From Protea cynaroides (lineage: Eukaryota; Streptophyta; Magnoliopsida; Proteales; Proteaceae), in assembly GCA_028583415.1 (NCBI GenBank), contig CM053269.1:25659477-25723476 (forward strand): a stretch of DNA of 64,000 bases. The letters are read 5' to 3'. Position numbers and translations under genes: made by a program. The notes beneath the pieces were generated by a model. That model had not been told where the DNA came from. It searched no databases and saw only the letters and a program-made list of their open reading frames with translations. The number at the start of each line of letters is the position of its first letter. The first letter of the stretch is position 1. This document shows, one piece after another, positions 35,417 to 47,080 of this stretch.

Positions 35417-35712
35417 TGTAAGACCCGCACTCCGTAAACCCGGTCTAAACCTTGGTTTTGTGTCGTAGCAGGTCTTCCGATCATCACTGGGCCAGACGGG
35501 ATGAGCGGATGACAAATAGGTACGAAATCGGACCAAAGACGATCAAATCAACATGATTTTATGTTGACCGGTCGATGGTACCGGTCGACCGGTCAGCTCT
35601 GCGCAGCTAAGTGTGGAAATCCAGAACTTGACTTCTGAGGGTCCCACTTTCCTGATTTCGAATCCTAAGACTTTCCTAATCCTAATAGGGTTACTAAACC
35701 CTAATTATAGCC

Positions 35713-35720
35713 TATAAATA
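35713..35720 (+). promoter_or_regulatory. TATA box of element C LTR
   Basis: tataaata, the same in the 3' LTR at 45372-45379. It would start transcription about 30 bp downstream, at the head of the aaaccctagagaagagaaag leader. Confidence 0.65.
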
Positions 35721-37334
35721 CACCCTTAAACCTCCTCAAATCCTTTCCATTGTCTCTAGCAAACCCTAGAGAAGAGAAAGAGGTTGGAAAGGAGAAGGAG
35801 CTAGGAAGAAGAAGAAGGTGCCGCCATTACCGTTCGACGACACTTACTCTACGCCAGTCAACGGTAAGTGTTTAACCATTCTTCTTACCCTATGACTCTA
35901 GAATAGTTGTGTGGGTGGATCAATACCATGCAAAGTAGGTATTGATCTAAAACCCTAAATTGGTCAATAAACCCTAGGTTGCCGTCAAACCCTAGATTAG
36001 AGTTCCGAGATGATATTCATCGAAACGAGACTTGAATGAGTTGGGGATAACTCTAACTCCAAGTTTAGACTTAGAATGGATAGGATAAACCTTGGAAATC
36101 CATCGAGGATGATCGACGGCAGTCGAAAAACCCATGTATGGTCTTCCAGAGACATACCGATCGACTATACCGGTTGCACACAGTGCGACCGGTATGTTGC
36201 CACCGGTATCCCTCGAGAGGCTGGTCTGTGGGACCCGGCTGACCATACCGGTCGCCAGTCTTCCCCACAGAGTTGCGACCGGTACATGCCACCGGTCAGC
36301 TCTGTGAGGGTATTTTGTAACCATGTTGGTTTCCGACCAACATGAAACCCTAAGCAATATATTCTAATGAAACCCTAATAACATTGTAGGACTTTGTAAC
36401 TTTCCGTTTGCATCTTGCGAGGTGGAGCAAGTTATCAAACGAGCGTCAGGTAAGGGAATCTGACCTAAACCTAATAATTAATGGACAATAAGTTGTTGTT
36501 AATCGCATGAATATCTATGATGTGATGTTTGTGCATATTCACATGCCATCCTTTACTTTCAGTTATTATTATTGTTCATGCATTAATAGGATGTGATTGT
36601 TAAGCATGTGATTGTTTTCGTTAGTGTGTGGAGTGGGGCATGGGCCTGGGATCGCTCCTCAAACTAGCACCTTTTGTAGTATTCTGTCTTAACATGCTTG
36701 GTACGGGTGGGGCATCAGGGGAAGGTCGTGGTACGGTGGTCTCCGATATTGATGTTGGCCTGGCCATGGTTATGTGGCACTGTGGTCTCCGAGTCGATGC
36801 TGGCTTGTCCACGATGCTTTAGCTCTATCTCTATGCCGTAGGGAGCTATGTTGGGATAGGGTCTACCTGTATTGTTTCTATCCTAGTGGGTTAGTTGCGG
36901 ATAGGGCATCAGGGGAGGTGTGGGAATGCCTTAGCTCTATCTCTATGCCATAGACGGCTGTGCTGGGATAGAGCATACATTGATGATATATAGGATTGGT
37001 TAGTTACGAGCCCAGTTTGTGAGCCCTGGCCAGTAGGGGCTTAGGTACTGGTATGGGTAGAGTATCAGGGGAGGTACGGGGGTGTCTTAGCTCTATCTCT
37101 ATTCCATGATGGGTGCATGTGGGCCGATGGGGTGTAATCCATGAGGTGCCACACACTCGTGTATAGAGGTGCGGGGCCCACCATACCTTTCTATAGCACA
37201 TTGCAAACTTAAAACCAGACCACAGCATAAAATGATTGTTACTCATGCATAATATTGTGAAACTGTCTGATTGTCTTACTGAGCTAAGTTGTGAGCTCAC
37301 CCTTTGTGTACACATTGTTTTAGATGTTGATGCA

Positions 37335-37457
37335 GGTTACACTGTGGACGACTATGTGAACGCTCCGGCGTATGGTGACGTTGCTGCTTTGAGTGTACAG
37401 GCAGGAGAGGACGAGCATGACGCTTCATGCGAGTACCCTTTCTGCGTGTACCTGTGA
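37335..37457 (+). CDS. Conserved 40-codon LTR reading frame, copy C-5'
   Basis: GYTVDDYVNAPAYGD, an acidic middle, SCEYPFCVYL, TGA. Against the D copy, my hand count gives about 11, 10 and 27 differences at first, second and third codon positions with no indel, which points to selection on the peptide. Confidence 0.6.
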   Translation, partial: GYTVDDYVNAPAYGDVAALSVQAGEDEHDASCEYPFCVYL

Positions 37458-37741
37458 TCGGATTTTTGTTTATTCGTTTCAGTTATTTTCGTTTGATATT
37501 AAAGGGATGTAAAAGATATTTATTTTATGTTTGGATTTGAATAATTGGATACTTATTTAATTATCAATAGATACTCAGTTCATTCTATTTTAAAGACTTC
37601 CGCTGTACTATTATATTATGATTGTGGTTATGTGTGATGGTTTGTATGAGTGGACACGGCTTATTCGAGATCCTGGTGTGAACCGTTGGTTCAATGATTC
37701 ACTCACACCATTCTGGTTGGATCAGAATTGGGGTGTGACAA

Positions 37742-37755
37742 CTTGGTATCAGAGC
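37742..37755 (+). promoter_or_regulatory. Primer-binding site, element C
   Basis: tggtatcagagc (37744-37755) directly follows the LTR and fits an initiator Met tRNA primer. Confidence 0.9.
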
Positions 37756-38067
37756 TCTCGGGCTCTGTCCAACAAACCATATTGCACTTAACTAAGTCGA
37801 TGAACTGAGTTAGGAAAAATTTAAAAATCTTAATACAAACACACCCTAAGCATTGTTTGATACCTGAGACTGATTAAGAAAGAGAATAATGTACTATTCT
37901 AAATATGAAACTTAACATGTGCACATACACTAGTTAGGTGAAACATAAATTTTTTTTGATTAAAGGAAAAGTGTAGCAAATGAAATAGTGCTACAGGGTA
38001 CAGTCCACAAACCGGACAGTTACCCTGTATTATAAACCGTCTGAAGAAAGAGAATTAAGAGGGGCAA

Positions 38068-39312
38068 TCATGGGGTAGGGGGCCTAGGAGGAATAGTTTC
38101 TGCTATATCATAATCTCGCTCGTAAGCGACCCTGAGCCAGTGCACCTGATCCTGTGTGACTCTGAGACTGCGAGGCAACTGCGCCAAGTCGCGGCTCATC
38201 TCACCCTGAGTGTCCCTGATCTCCATAATCATACCCATCATCGTGTCGGAGGGAGGCTGAGATGGTCCAACTGTAGAGGAAGATGGTGGTGCTGCAGGTG
38301 TAGGCTATGGAGCTGACACTAGTACACCCTCGGCTCTATCCTCGTCATCATCACGCTCGAGCTCGGCTGCATAAGCCGCATTGGCTGCTGCTGCTGCTGC
38401 CGCCGTGGTTGCTACCCTCCCGAGTGGGCGAGGGCGAGCCTCCAACTCGTCATCGCTAACAGGAAGATCAACCATCTGCATCCTCTGAATGGCGTCCCAG
38501 TCTATGTCGGAGGTCATAGTGTCCTCAACGGTCACCTCGCCTCTCATGCTCACGCCCAGACGACGTAGCAGAAAGGTAATGAGACGATCGTATGGAAGGT
38601 TACTGGCCTGATCGGCCAGGGTCACCTGATGCATGGTCCTGATGATGAGGTATGGGAGAGAGACCCGCTCCCCAGTGCAGACGCAATAAGTAATGTACTG
38701 AGTGAGCTGGGATAACTCACTGTAATGGCCGCTCTGGGGCACGATATTGTGCTGAATGATGCGACTATATACTCGAGGTGCAGGTCTCAAGCTAGCCGCC
38801 TTCATGGGAGCTCCAGGGTTTAGTATCTGATCTGCTATCTCTCGGCGCAGATCCTCAGTCAGATAACCCTTCGCTTTGGGAGGGCAATACACTAGGTCTC
38901 CATCATTAGGAACCCCTAGAAGGTCGGCCAGCTGGTGGGTGTTGAATGAGATGGGTACACCCTTGACATAGCTAGTGATGCGCAATTCCCTACCCTGGTT
39001 GGGATGATTAACATCTCCATGCAACTCCAGGTTAGCATAAAAATGTTTAACCAGATTGGGACGGGTGGTGTCAGTGTAGGATATTACCGGTACCCACCCA
39101 AGCGCGTTGAAGGAAGCTCGCACGTCGAATCTCTCCAACTGATCCAGGTTAACCCGGCGTCCAGATTCAATGCTCTTGTTATCAAACCATGGGAACCGAG
39201 CCTGTGCCTCTATAGAACGAAACCAGTGCTCGTCAAGTTGGGGAACTGGTGGCTGGGGAGCACGTGAGCTCGAGCCATGAGAACGTTTCCCAAGAGCACG
39301 TCGGGGAGCCAT
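38068..39312 (-). pseudogene. Antisense gene of element C (Transposase_32-like), one internal stop
   Basis: The 335-codon open part (39312-38308) is followed by TAG (38305-38307) and then about 79 more codons in the same frame to TGA at 38068-38070. The conserved blocks are HFYANLELHGD, SYVKGVPISF, LADLLGVPNDGDLVYC, SQLTQYI, LPYLIIRTM and NLPYDRLITFLLRRLGV. An Ala-rich run then an acidic run precede the coiled-coil tail (MMGMIMEIRDTQ). It differs clearly from the A and D copies overall yet keeps these blocks, a sign of long-term constraint. Function is unknown. Confidence 0.75.
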
Positions 39313-39317
39313 TTTAA

Positions 39318-39437
39318 CTGCAAAACAAAAGAAAACAAGATGAAAATATTAGAAATTATCGAAATTTTGGCAGCATAACGACAGTAAATTGGGAAAAAGC
39401 CTCAAACTCACCCAAAAACATGGGGAGGAGGACTTAC
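39318..39437 (-). other. Predicted 5'-UTR intron of the antisense gene, element C
   Basis: Minus-strand donor gtaagt (first base 39437) and acceptor ttttgcag (AG at 39318-39319) enclose 120 bp. The acceptor lies 5 nt before the antisense ATG, as in A and D. Confidence 0.55.
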
Positions 39438-40221
39438 GTAACCCCCACACTCTTCGACAAATCAATCACAAGCAATTACAATAAGAAATTTCAAGAAATT
39501 AAGAAAAATCAAGAAATTTCAAAAATTTTGGAAAACCTAGGTCAAAAAGTGTAAAATTTGATTTTTATGAAAACCGTTCGGTGAAACCCCAAATTGATTG
39601 AGGGCTTTTTCTCTAAACCCTTTCCAAGCCGAAGGAAAAGAGTTCCTACGGTTGGAACATCTCAATCAATGAAAAACCTAAATTTCTACATATAGACGAT
39701 ATGAAAAATTTGTAAAAACATGAGAGAGAGGAAAGAGACCTACCTGGAGACGATGTTCTACGCTTTGAACGGAAGGAATTGGCTTCTAAAGTCACCGGCC
39801 GGACTGTAGCAACTCGGTTGAGCAGAGAGGAATCACCACCGGAGAGAAAAGAGAAGAAAAGTGAGAAAAATTCTCACTTTTTGTGATTTTAAAGCCAATT
39901 CCGGGCATACCGGTCGACGGTTTTTCCTATACCGGTCGACCGGTATCTCCCCAGGTGTGCGACCGCTATGTCTCGATCAGAATTTTAATTCTGACCGGTC
40001 GACTATACCGGTCGCAACCCTGTATACAGAGTGTCGACCGGTATGTTGCGACTGGTCAACACCTGAAAAGCCAGAAAACCCTGAAAATTTTTAAAAAAAT
40101 TGGTAGACTTAATTACTTCTTTTTATGACTGTTTCGCCTTATATTGTTCAAGACCAACACTACTATTGCTTCAGTCTCATGTGTTATGTCTTCTTCTCAG
40201 ATTCAAACAGAATAGTCTGAG
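39438..40221. promoter_or_regulatory. Leader between antisense gene and gag: possible antisense promoter and CCGGTCGAC array, element C
   Basis: Minus-strand TTTAAAA (39887-39893) with a pyrimidine-rich leader downstream may be an antisense promoter. Words such as taccggtcgaccggt lie at 39906-40050, the same words as in the C LTR. A plus-strand acceptor-like cttcttctcag (AG at 40199-40200) lies 21 nt before the gag ATG. A second minus-strand donor-like ag|gtaggt lies near 39741. Confidence 0.4.
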
Positions 40222-41502
40222 ATGGTGGGCGGAAACGGTCGTAGGGGTCGGAAGCATCATCAGGCCAGGATGCGCCTCGAGGAAGAAGAACAGGTTGAAC
40301 AAGGCCATGTTAGAGAGCCAAGTCCAGAAGTGGAGGAGGAACAGGTTCCAGAAGTACCGACAAATTTACCTGGCCCACCTCACAGGAATTCGGAGACCAT
40401 TGTTACAAACTTGGTCTATCAGATACAAGCTCAGCAGAGAGAATTCCTGAGCGAGATATTGAAGATGCTCAGGCCACCGGGTTCTGTTCCCACTGGAGGT
40501 ACGCCTGAGTCTGGAGAGAAAAATACTTCACAGCTGATGCAGGGTAGCCCAAGGCCGATGGGCCAAGCACAGAATGTACCACCACCGCACCAGTTTCCGT
40601 CGCCTTCTGCGTACCCGGAAGCCTATCCGTATCCACCACCATGGTACAGAATGAACACTCAGGGACAGCATGATCTGAGCAGAGCGGTGGATAGATTCCT
40701 GAAGTTGAAGCCTTCATCATTCACTGGTAGGACAGGGAAACCATTGTGGCCAGCACAGTTGGTTGCAGAGATGGAGAAGAATTTCCATCTAATGACATGT
40801 ACAGAGGAGGAAAAGGTTTTATTTGCCACTCACATGCTGAAAGAAGATGCAAATGCTTGGTGGAATTCTACACGAGCATATCCGGATACTAAGTATACAC
40901 TGGTGGATTGGGAAGTGTTTAAAGCTGCCTTCTTCGATAAATACTTTTCGAAGAGTTTCAGAGATCAAATGGAGAAGGAGTTCCTCAATCTACAACAATC
41001 TCAGTCGACCGTGGATGCTTATCAGCAGAGGTACGAAGAGCTATTCTTCTTCGCACTGGCAAGTATGCAAGAGGAAGAGACCAAGACACGTAGGTTCACC
41101 ATGGGACTACGTGGAACATCAGAGAGCACATCTTGGGTCTGGACAAGAAAATCTACAATGAGGCTGTGCAGGTTGCGAGGGTGATAGAATCCAGTCAGAG
41201 GGACAACTTCTTTGCTCAGAACTGGGGAGTGAAGAGACCTGGAAGTGAGAGTTCGGGTGGCGGTAACAATAGACCCTTCCACCCATATAGGGCTCAGACC
41301 GCTACAGTGCCTACAAGGAACAATACGGCACCACCTGTGCCACCAAATGCCGGATTCAACCCGAATATCAAATGTTTCAACTGCCAGCAAGTGGGTCATA
41401 TTGCAAGGACTTGCACTCTACCTAGGAAGAAACCTCTCCAGCAAGGAAGAGTTTATGTGGTCACCACTGAAGAGGCAGCTGCATCACCTGATGTGGTCAC
41501 TG
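40222..41502 (+). pseudogene. gag: gag, element C
   Basis: The start is MVGGNGRRGRKHH. An acidic/Pro-rich N-terminus is followed by the gag domain (SFTGRTGKPLWPAQ, ADAWW-type near 40850) and a CCHC knuckle CFNCQQVGHIARTC near 41374-41415. It ends SPDVVT. A single frameshift near 41120 (about one base lost in MGLRGT..) divides it into two open frames. The gag of this family has a different N-terminus from A and D. Confidence 0.85.
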
Positions 41503-41587
41503 GTATGACTCTATCCCTTACTATTTGGCTTACTAATTTTCATTGTGTGTATGCGCATATAGAACTAAGGGATAATAAAAATTCCAG
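41503..41587 (+). other. Predicted gag-protease intron, element C (85 bp)
   Basis: Donor gtatga, acceptor attccag. The unspliced gag frame and the protease frame differ here. Removing 85 bp joins gag frame to protease frame exactly, giving Val-Thr-Glu-Ile-Val-Asn then AGIPARVLFDSG. Confidence 0.65.
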
Positions 41588-44500
41588 AAATTGTAAATGT
41601 AGCTGGTATACCTGCCAGAGTACTATTTGACTCTGGGGCCACACACTCCTTTGTTTCAATTTCTTGTAGGAAGCGAATGGAGTTACCAATCAAGCATTTG
41701 AACCCAAGCTTGATAGTTCGCTCTCCACTAGGAGTTGAAGTGGCTTTGACCAAATATTATGGACCATGTACTGTATGTATTGAGGGCCGAGACTTAGAGG
41801 CAAGCCTAGTACTACTCGAGATGGCAGACTTTGAAGTCATCTTGGGAATGGATTGGCTAGGCCATCATTCTGCCGTTCTATTATGCGGTGAAAGGAAGCT
41901 TGTGCTTACTGACGAAAAGGGAAGGGAATATAGCTTCACTGAGATCAGGCTATCTAGGAAGCGGAAGCTGATTCTCTCCGCCCTAAAAGCTAAGAGATGC
42001 TTAGAGAAGGGGGGGAGTGGGGTATCTACTATCGGTAGTTGATATCACGGTGGAGTCACACAAGATGGAAGATATAGATGTGGTTCGAGAGTTCCCAGAT
42101 GTATTTCTAGAGGAGCTTCTAGGTCTACTGTCGGACAGGGCTACAAAGTTTGTAATAGACCTTATGCCAGGTTCGGCGCCGGTGTCCAAAGCACCATACA
42201 GGATGGCCCCTACCGAGTTAAAGGAGTTGAAGACCCAGTTACAAGAATTGCTGGATAAGGGTTTCATACGACCTAGCATATCACCTTGGGGAGCACCGGT
42301 ATTATTTGTCAAGAAGAAGGACGGAAGTGTAAGACTATGCATTGACTATCGTGAACTGAACAAGTTGACTATCAAGAACCGGTATCCTTTGCCTAGGATC
42401 GATGATTTGTTCGATCAGCTGCAGGGTGCAAAGGTTTTCTCAAAGATTGATCTCCAATCGGGGTATCACCAACTGAAGATCAAGGCCAGAGATATTCCGA
42501 AGACTGCTTTCAGGACCAGGTATGGGCATTATGAGTTTCTAGTTATGTCTTTCGGGTTGACCAATGCTCCAGCGTCGTTTATGGAAATGATGAACCGAGT
42601 GTTTCATGATATGTTGGACACTTCGGTCATCGTATTCATCGATGATAAATTGATCTACTCTAAGGACATGGAGACTCATACAGCACATTTGATGGCAGCC
42701 CTACAACGGCTGAGACAAGAAAAGCTTTATGCTAAGTTCAAGAAGTGCGAGTTTTGGCTGAAGGAAGTGGCTTTCTTGGGCCATGTTGTATCTTAAGACG
42801 GTATCAAGGTTGATCCAAGTAAGATAGCTGCTATAGTAGGATGGGAAGCACCAAAATCTGTTGTGGAGATTCGTAGTTTTCATGGGTTGGCTGGTTATTA
42901 TAGAAGATTCGTGGAAGATTACTCCAGGATCGCTGTTCCACTCACCAGATTGACCAAGAAGGGAGAGAAATTCATATGGGTAGATGAGTGTGAGAAGTGC
43001 TTTCAGACTTTGAAGTCAAAACTAGTCTATGCACCTATCTTGACCATCCCAGAACCAAGCGTACCATTTACTTTATATACGGATGCTTCAGGGTTGGGTA
43101 TTGGGTGTGTATTGATGCAAGGAGAACAGGTGATTGCTTACGCATCAAGACAGTTAAAGGAGCATGAAAAGAACTATCCTACGCATGATTTGGAGCTAGC
43201 AGCGGTTATACATGCAATCAAGACTTGGAGACGCTACTTGTACGGTGAGAAGTTTTAGATCAAGTCAGATCACAAGAGCTTAACTTATCTTTTCACCCAG
43301 AAGGATCTGAATATGAAACAGAGGAGATGGCTGGAATTGTTGAAAGATTATGATTGTGACATCCAGTACCATCCGGGTAAAGCAAATGTGGTGGCCGACG
43401 CCTTAAGCAGAAAGTGGGCATCGAAACCTGAGGTAGGACCAAGTACAAATGCTGCATTATGTGTCACAGCCTCAAGTTCAATTGAAGACGATGAAGAGTA
43501 TATAATAGAGACTGCAGAAGATCCAGTCGAGCAAGGCTTAATTCATAAGTTCACCATGATATTCGCAGCTTTAAAGATCTCACCGGATCTAGTTGATGAA
43601 GTCAAGGTAGCAATCCTACAGGATCCTCATCTCAAGACTGTGCAAGAAGACTTAGAGAAGGGTACAAGTAATCCTGACTTTACCTTGGATTCAGACAAGG
43701 TACTCAGGTATCGTGGACGATTATGCATACCTGAGAGTGAAGACTGCAATATCAGAGATCGAGTTATGACTGAAGCTCATTACACTCCATATTTGGTACA
43801 TCCAGGAAGTACCAAAATGTACCATGATTTAAGAAGACTATATTGGTGGAGGGGTATGAAAGCAGATATAGCTCGTTTCGTGTCCCAGTGTCTGAATTGT
43901 CAACAAGTTAAAGCAAAAAGGCAGAGACCCACAGGTTTACTACAGCCATTACCGGAACCTGCATGGAAGTGGGATTGTATTACTATGGATTTCGTCACTG
44001 GCCTACCTTTGACACCAAGGTCAGTGGATGCAGTTTGGGTTATAGTAGATCGACTCACCAAGACAGCTCGATTTATTGCGGTCAGACCTCAGTATACCAT
44101 GGAGAAACTGGCCAAGTTATATGTTGATAATATAGTCAGACTTCATGGCGTTCCAGAGAGTATAGTATCTGACAGAGATCCCCGTTTTACATCAAAGTTC
44201 TGGGAAGGATTACAGAAAGCTATGGGAACCAAGTTGAAGTTCAGCACAGCTTTTCACCCTCAGACGGACAGACAATCAGAGCGAACTATTCATATTTTGA
44301 AAGATATACTCCGAGCTTGTGCAATAGATTTCAAGGGAGCTTGGGATGAGAAGCTATCACTTAACGAGTTCGCTTACAACAACAGTTATCAGGCTACAAT
44401 TTAGATGGCCCCATATGAAGCACTCTATGGGAAGAAGTGTCGTACACCTCTGTTATGGAACGAGGTGGGAGAAAGAAGAATTATAGGACCGGAGTTTGTT

Positions 44501-45127
44501 GAAGAAACTTGTCGAGTGATTGATCAAATCAAGGAGAGAGTAAAGACAGCTCAAGTTCGACAGAAGCACTATGCGGATAATCGACGTCGAGATCTGGAGT
44601 TTGTAGTTGGTGACAAAGTATTCTTGAAGGTGTCACCGGTGCGAGGCCTGAAACGGTTTGGTAAGAAGGGGAAGCTATGCCCCAGGTATGTGGGACCATA
44701 TGAGATATTGACCAGACGTGGTAATGTAGCATATCAATTGGCTCTACCACCATCTATGTCTAGCGTTCATAACGTGTTCCACGTATCATTACTGAAGAAG
44801 TATGTCAGAGATCCATCGCACATCTTGACCACTGATCCCCCAGACTTGACTGAAGACTTAACATTCGAAGTGGTGCCTGTGATGCTCTCAAGTTGAAAAG
44901 TCCAGCAACTTTGAACCAATGATATCCATTATGTGAAGGTGCATTGGAGAAGCCAAAATGTGGAGGAAATTACTTGGGAAGAGGAGAGCGCAAAGAGGAA
45001 GGAGTACCCTAACCTTTTCGACGATCAAGGTACGTTCAAATTTCGGGCCAAAATTTCTTTTAAGGGTGGGGGAGTTGTAAGACCCGCACTCCGTAAACCC
45101 GGTCTAAACCTTGGTTTTGTGTCGTAG
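41588..45127 (+). pseudogene. pol: pol (protease to chromodomain), element C
   Basis: Protease VLFDSGATHSFVS near 41620. RT has FIDD near 42636, though followed by Lys rather than Ile. RNase H has YTDASG near 43075, then comes the integrase zinc region, the integrase core from about 43985 and a chromodomain near 44930-45020. One extra G near 42012 shifts the frame. Stops at 42794, 43256, 44402 and 44894 all stand where the family has Gln or Arg. The original stop seems lost, since the frame runs into the LTR to 45127. It is the best preserved pol in the window by frame. Confidence 0.92.
45062..45074 (+). promoter_or_regulatory. Polypurine tract, element C
   Basis: aagggtgggggag directly before the LTR start at 45076, with an aaatttcgggcc..aaattt inverted segment upstream. 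Confidence 0.85.
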
Positions 45128-47080
45128 CAGGTCTTCCGATCATCACCAGGCCAGACGGGATGAGCGGATGACAAACAGGTACGAAATCGGACCAAAGACG
45201 ATTAAATCAACATGATTTTATGTTGACCGGTCAATGGTACCGGTCGACCGGTCAGCTCTGCGCAGCTAAGTGTAGAAATCCGAAACTTGACTTCTGAGGG
45301 TCCCATTTTCCTGATTTTGAATCCTAAGACTTTCCTAATCCTAATAGGGTTACTAAACCCTAATTCTAGCCTATAAATACACCCTTAAACCTCTTCAAAT
45401 CCTTTCCATTGTCTCTAGCAAACCCTAGAGAAGAGAAAGAGGTTGGAAAGGAGAAGGAGCTAGGAAGAAGAAGAAGGTGCCGCCATTACCGTTCGACGAC
45501 ACTCACTCTACGCCAGTCAACGGTAAGTGTTTAACCATTCTTCTTACCCTATGACTCTAGAATAGTTGTGTAGGTGGATCAATACCATGCAAAGTAGGTA
45601 TTGATCTAAAATCCTAAATTGGCCAATAAACCCTAGGTTGCCGTCAAACCCTAGATTTGAGTTCCGAGATGATATTCATCGAAACGAGACTTGAATGAGT
45701 TGGGGATAACTCTAACTCCAAGTTTAGACTTAGAATGGATAGGAGAAACCTTGGAAATCCATGGAGGATGATCGACGGCAGTCGAAAAACCCATGTATGG
45801 TCTTCCGGAGACATACCGGTCGACTATACCGGTTGCACACAGTGCGATCGGTATGTTGCCACCGATATCCCTCGGGAGGCTGGTCATTGGGGACCGGCTG
45901 ACCATACAGGTCGCCAGTCTTCCCCACAGAGCTGCGACTGGTACATGCCACCGGTCAGCTCTGTGAGGGTATTTTGTGACCATGTTGGTTTCCGACCAAC
46001 ATGAAACCCTAAGCAATATATTCTAATAAAACCCTAATAACATTGTAGGACTTTGTGACTTTCCGTTTGCATCTTGCGACATGGAGCAAGCTATCAAACG
46101 AGCGTCAGGTAAGGGAATCTGACCTAAACCTAATAATTAATGGACAGTAAGTTGTTGTTAATCACCTGAATATCTATGATGTGATGTTTGTGCATATTCA
46201 CATGCCATCATTTACTTTCAGTTATTATTATTGTTCATGCATTGATAGGATGTGATTGTTAAGCATGTGATTGTTTTCGTTAGTGTGTGGAGTGGGGCAT
46301 GGGCCTGGGATCGCTCCTCACACTAGCACCTTTTGTAGTATTCTGTCTTAACATGCTTGGTATGGGTGGGGCATCAGGGGAAGGTCGTGGTACGGTGGTC
46401 TCCGATATTGATGTTGGCCTGGCCATGGTTATGTGGCACTGTGGTCTCCGAGTCGACGCTGGTTTGTCCACGATGCTTTAGCTCTATCTCTATGTCGTAG
46501 GGAGTTATATTGGGATAGGGTCTACCTGTATTGTTTCTATCCTAGTGGGTTAGTTGCGGATAGGGCATCAGGGGAGGTGTGGGAATGCCTTAGCTCTATC
46601 TCTATGCCATAGACGGCTGTGTTGGGATAGAGCATACATTGATGACATATAGGATTGGTTAGTTGCGAGCCCAGTTTGTGAGCCCTAGCCAGTAGGGGCT
46701 TAGGTACTGGTATGGGTAGAGTATCAGGGGAGGTACGGGGGTATCTTAGCTCTATCTCTATTCCATGATGGGTGCATGTGGGCCGATGGGGTGTGATCAA
46801 TGAGGTGCCACACACTCGTGTATAGAGGTCCGGGGGCCACCAAACCTTTCTATAGCACATTGTAAACTAAATATCAGACCACAACATAAAATGATTGTTA
46901 CTCATGCATAATATTGTGAAACTGTCTGATTGTCTTACTGAGCTAAGTTGTGAGCTCACCCTTTGTGTACACATTGTTTTAGATGTTGATGCAGGTTACA
47001 CTGTGGACAACTATGTGAATTCTCCGGCGTATGGTGACGTTGCTGCTTTGAGTATACAGGCAGGAGAGGACGAGCATGAC
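45076..47080 (+). repeat. Element C 3' LTR, first part
   Basis: Nearly identical to 35417-37420. It has TATAAATA at 45372-45379 and is cut at 47080 by element D, inside the small LTR ORF (which begins at 46994). Confidence 0.93.
46994..47080 (+). pseudogene. Conserved LTR reading frame, copy C-3', interrupted by element D
   Basis: It starts GYTVDNYVNSPAYGD and reaches the acidic EDEHD part. The remaining codons, with the Cys tail, lie after D at 58951-58986 and end in TGA. D inserted in this frame with target ATGAC. Confidence 0.6.

Larger units (their letters stand above)
35417..37740 (+). repeat. Element C 5' LTR (2.32 kb)
   Basis: tgtaagacccg to tgtgaca. TATAAATA lies at 35713-35720, followed by a GA-rich leader. 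Donor-like sites are acg|gtaagt (first base 35874) and ag|gtaagg (first base 36450). CCGGTCGACCGGT-type words cluster at 35570-35602 and 36150-36300. The small ORF is at 37335-37457. Confidence 0.93.

Noticed and set aside
36628..36822. Open frame of 64 codons present in both C LTRs
   Set aside because: It is shared only because the two LTRs are copies of each other, and is not found in the related G LTR frame.
42001..42342. Minus-strand frames across RT (for example 42001-42342, 53361-53717)
   Set aside because: Shadows of conserved pol codons. The antisense gene, by contrast, lies where no plus-strand gene exists.
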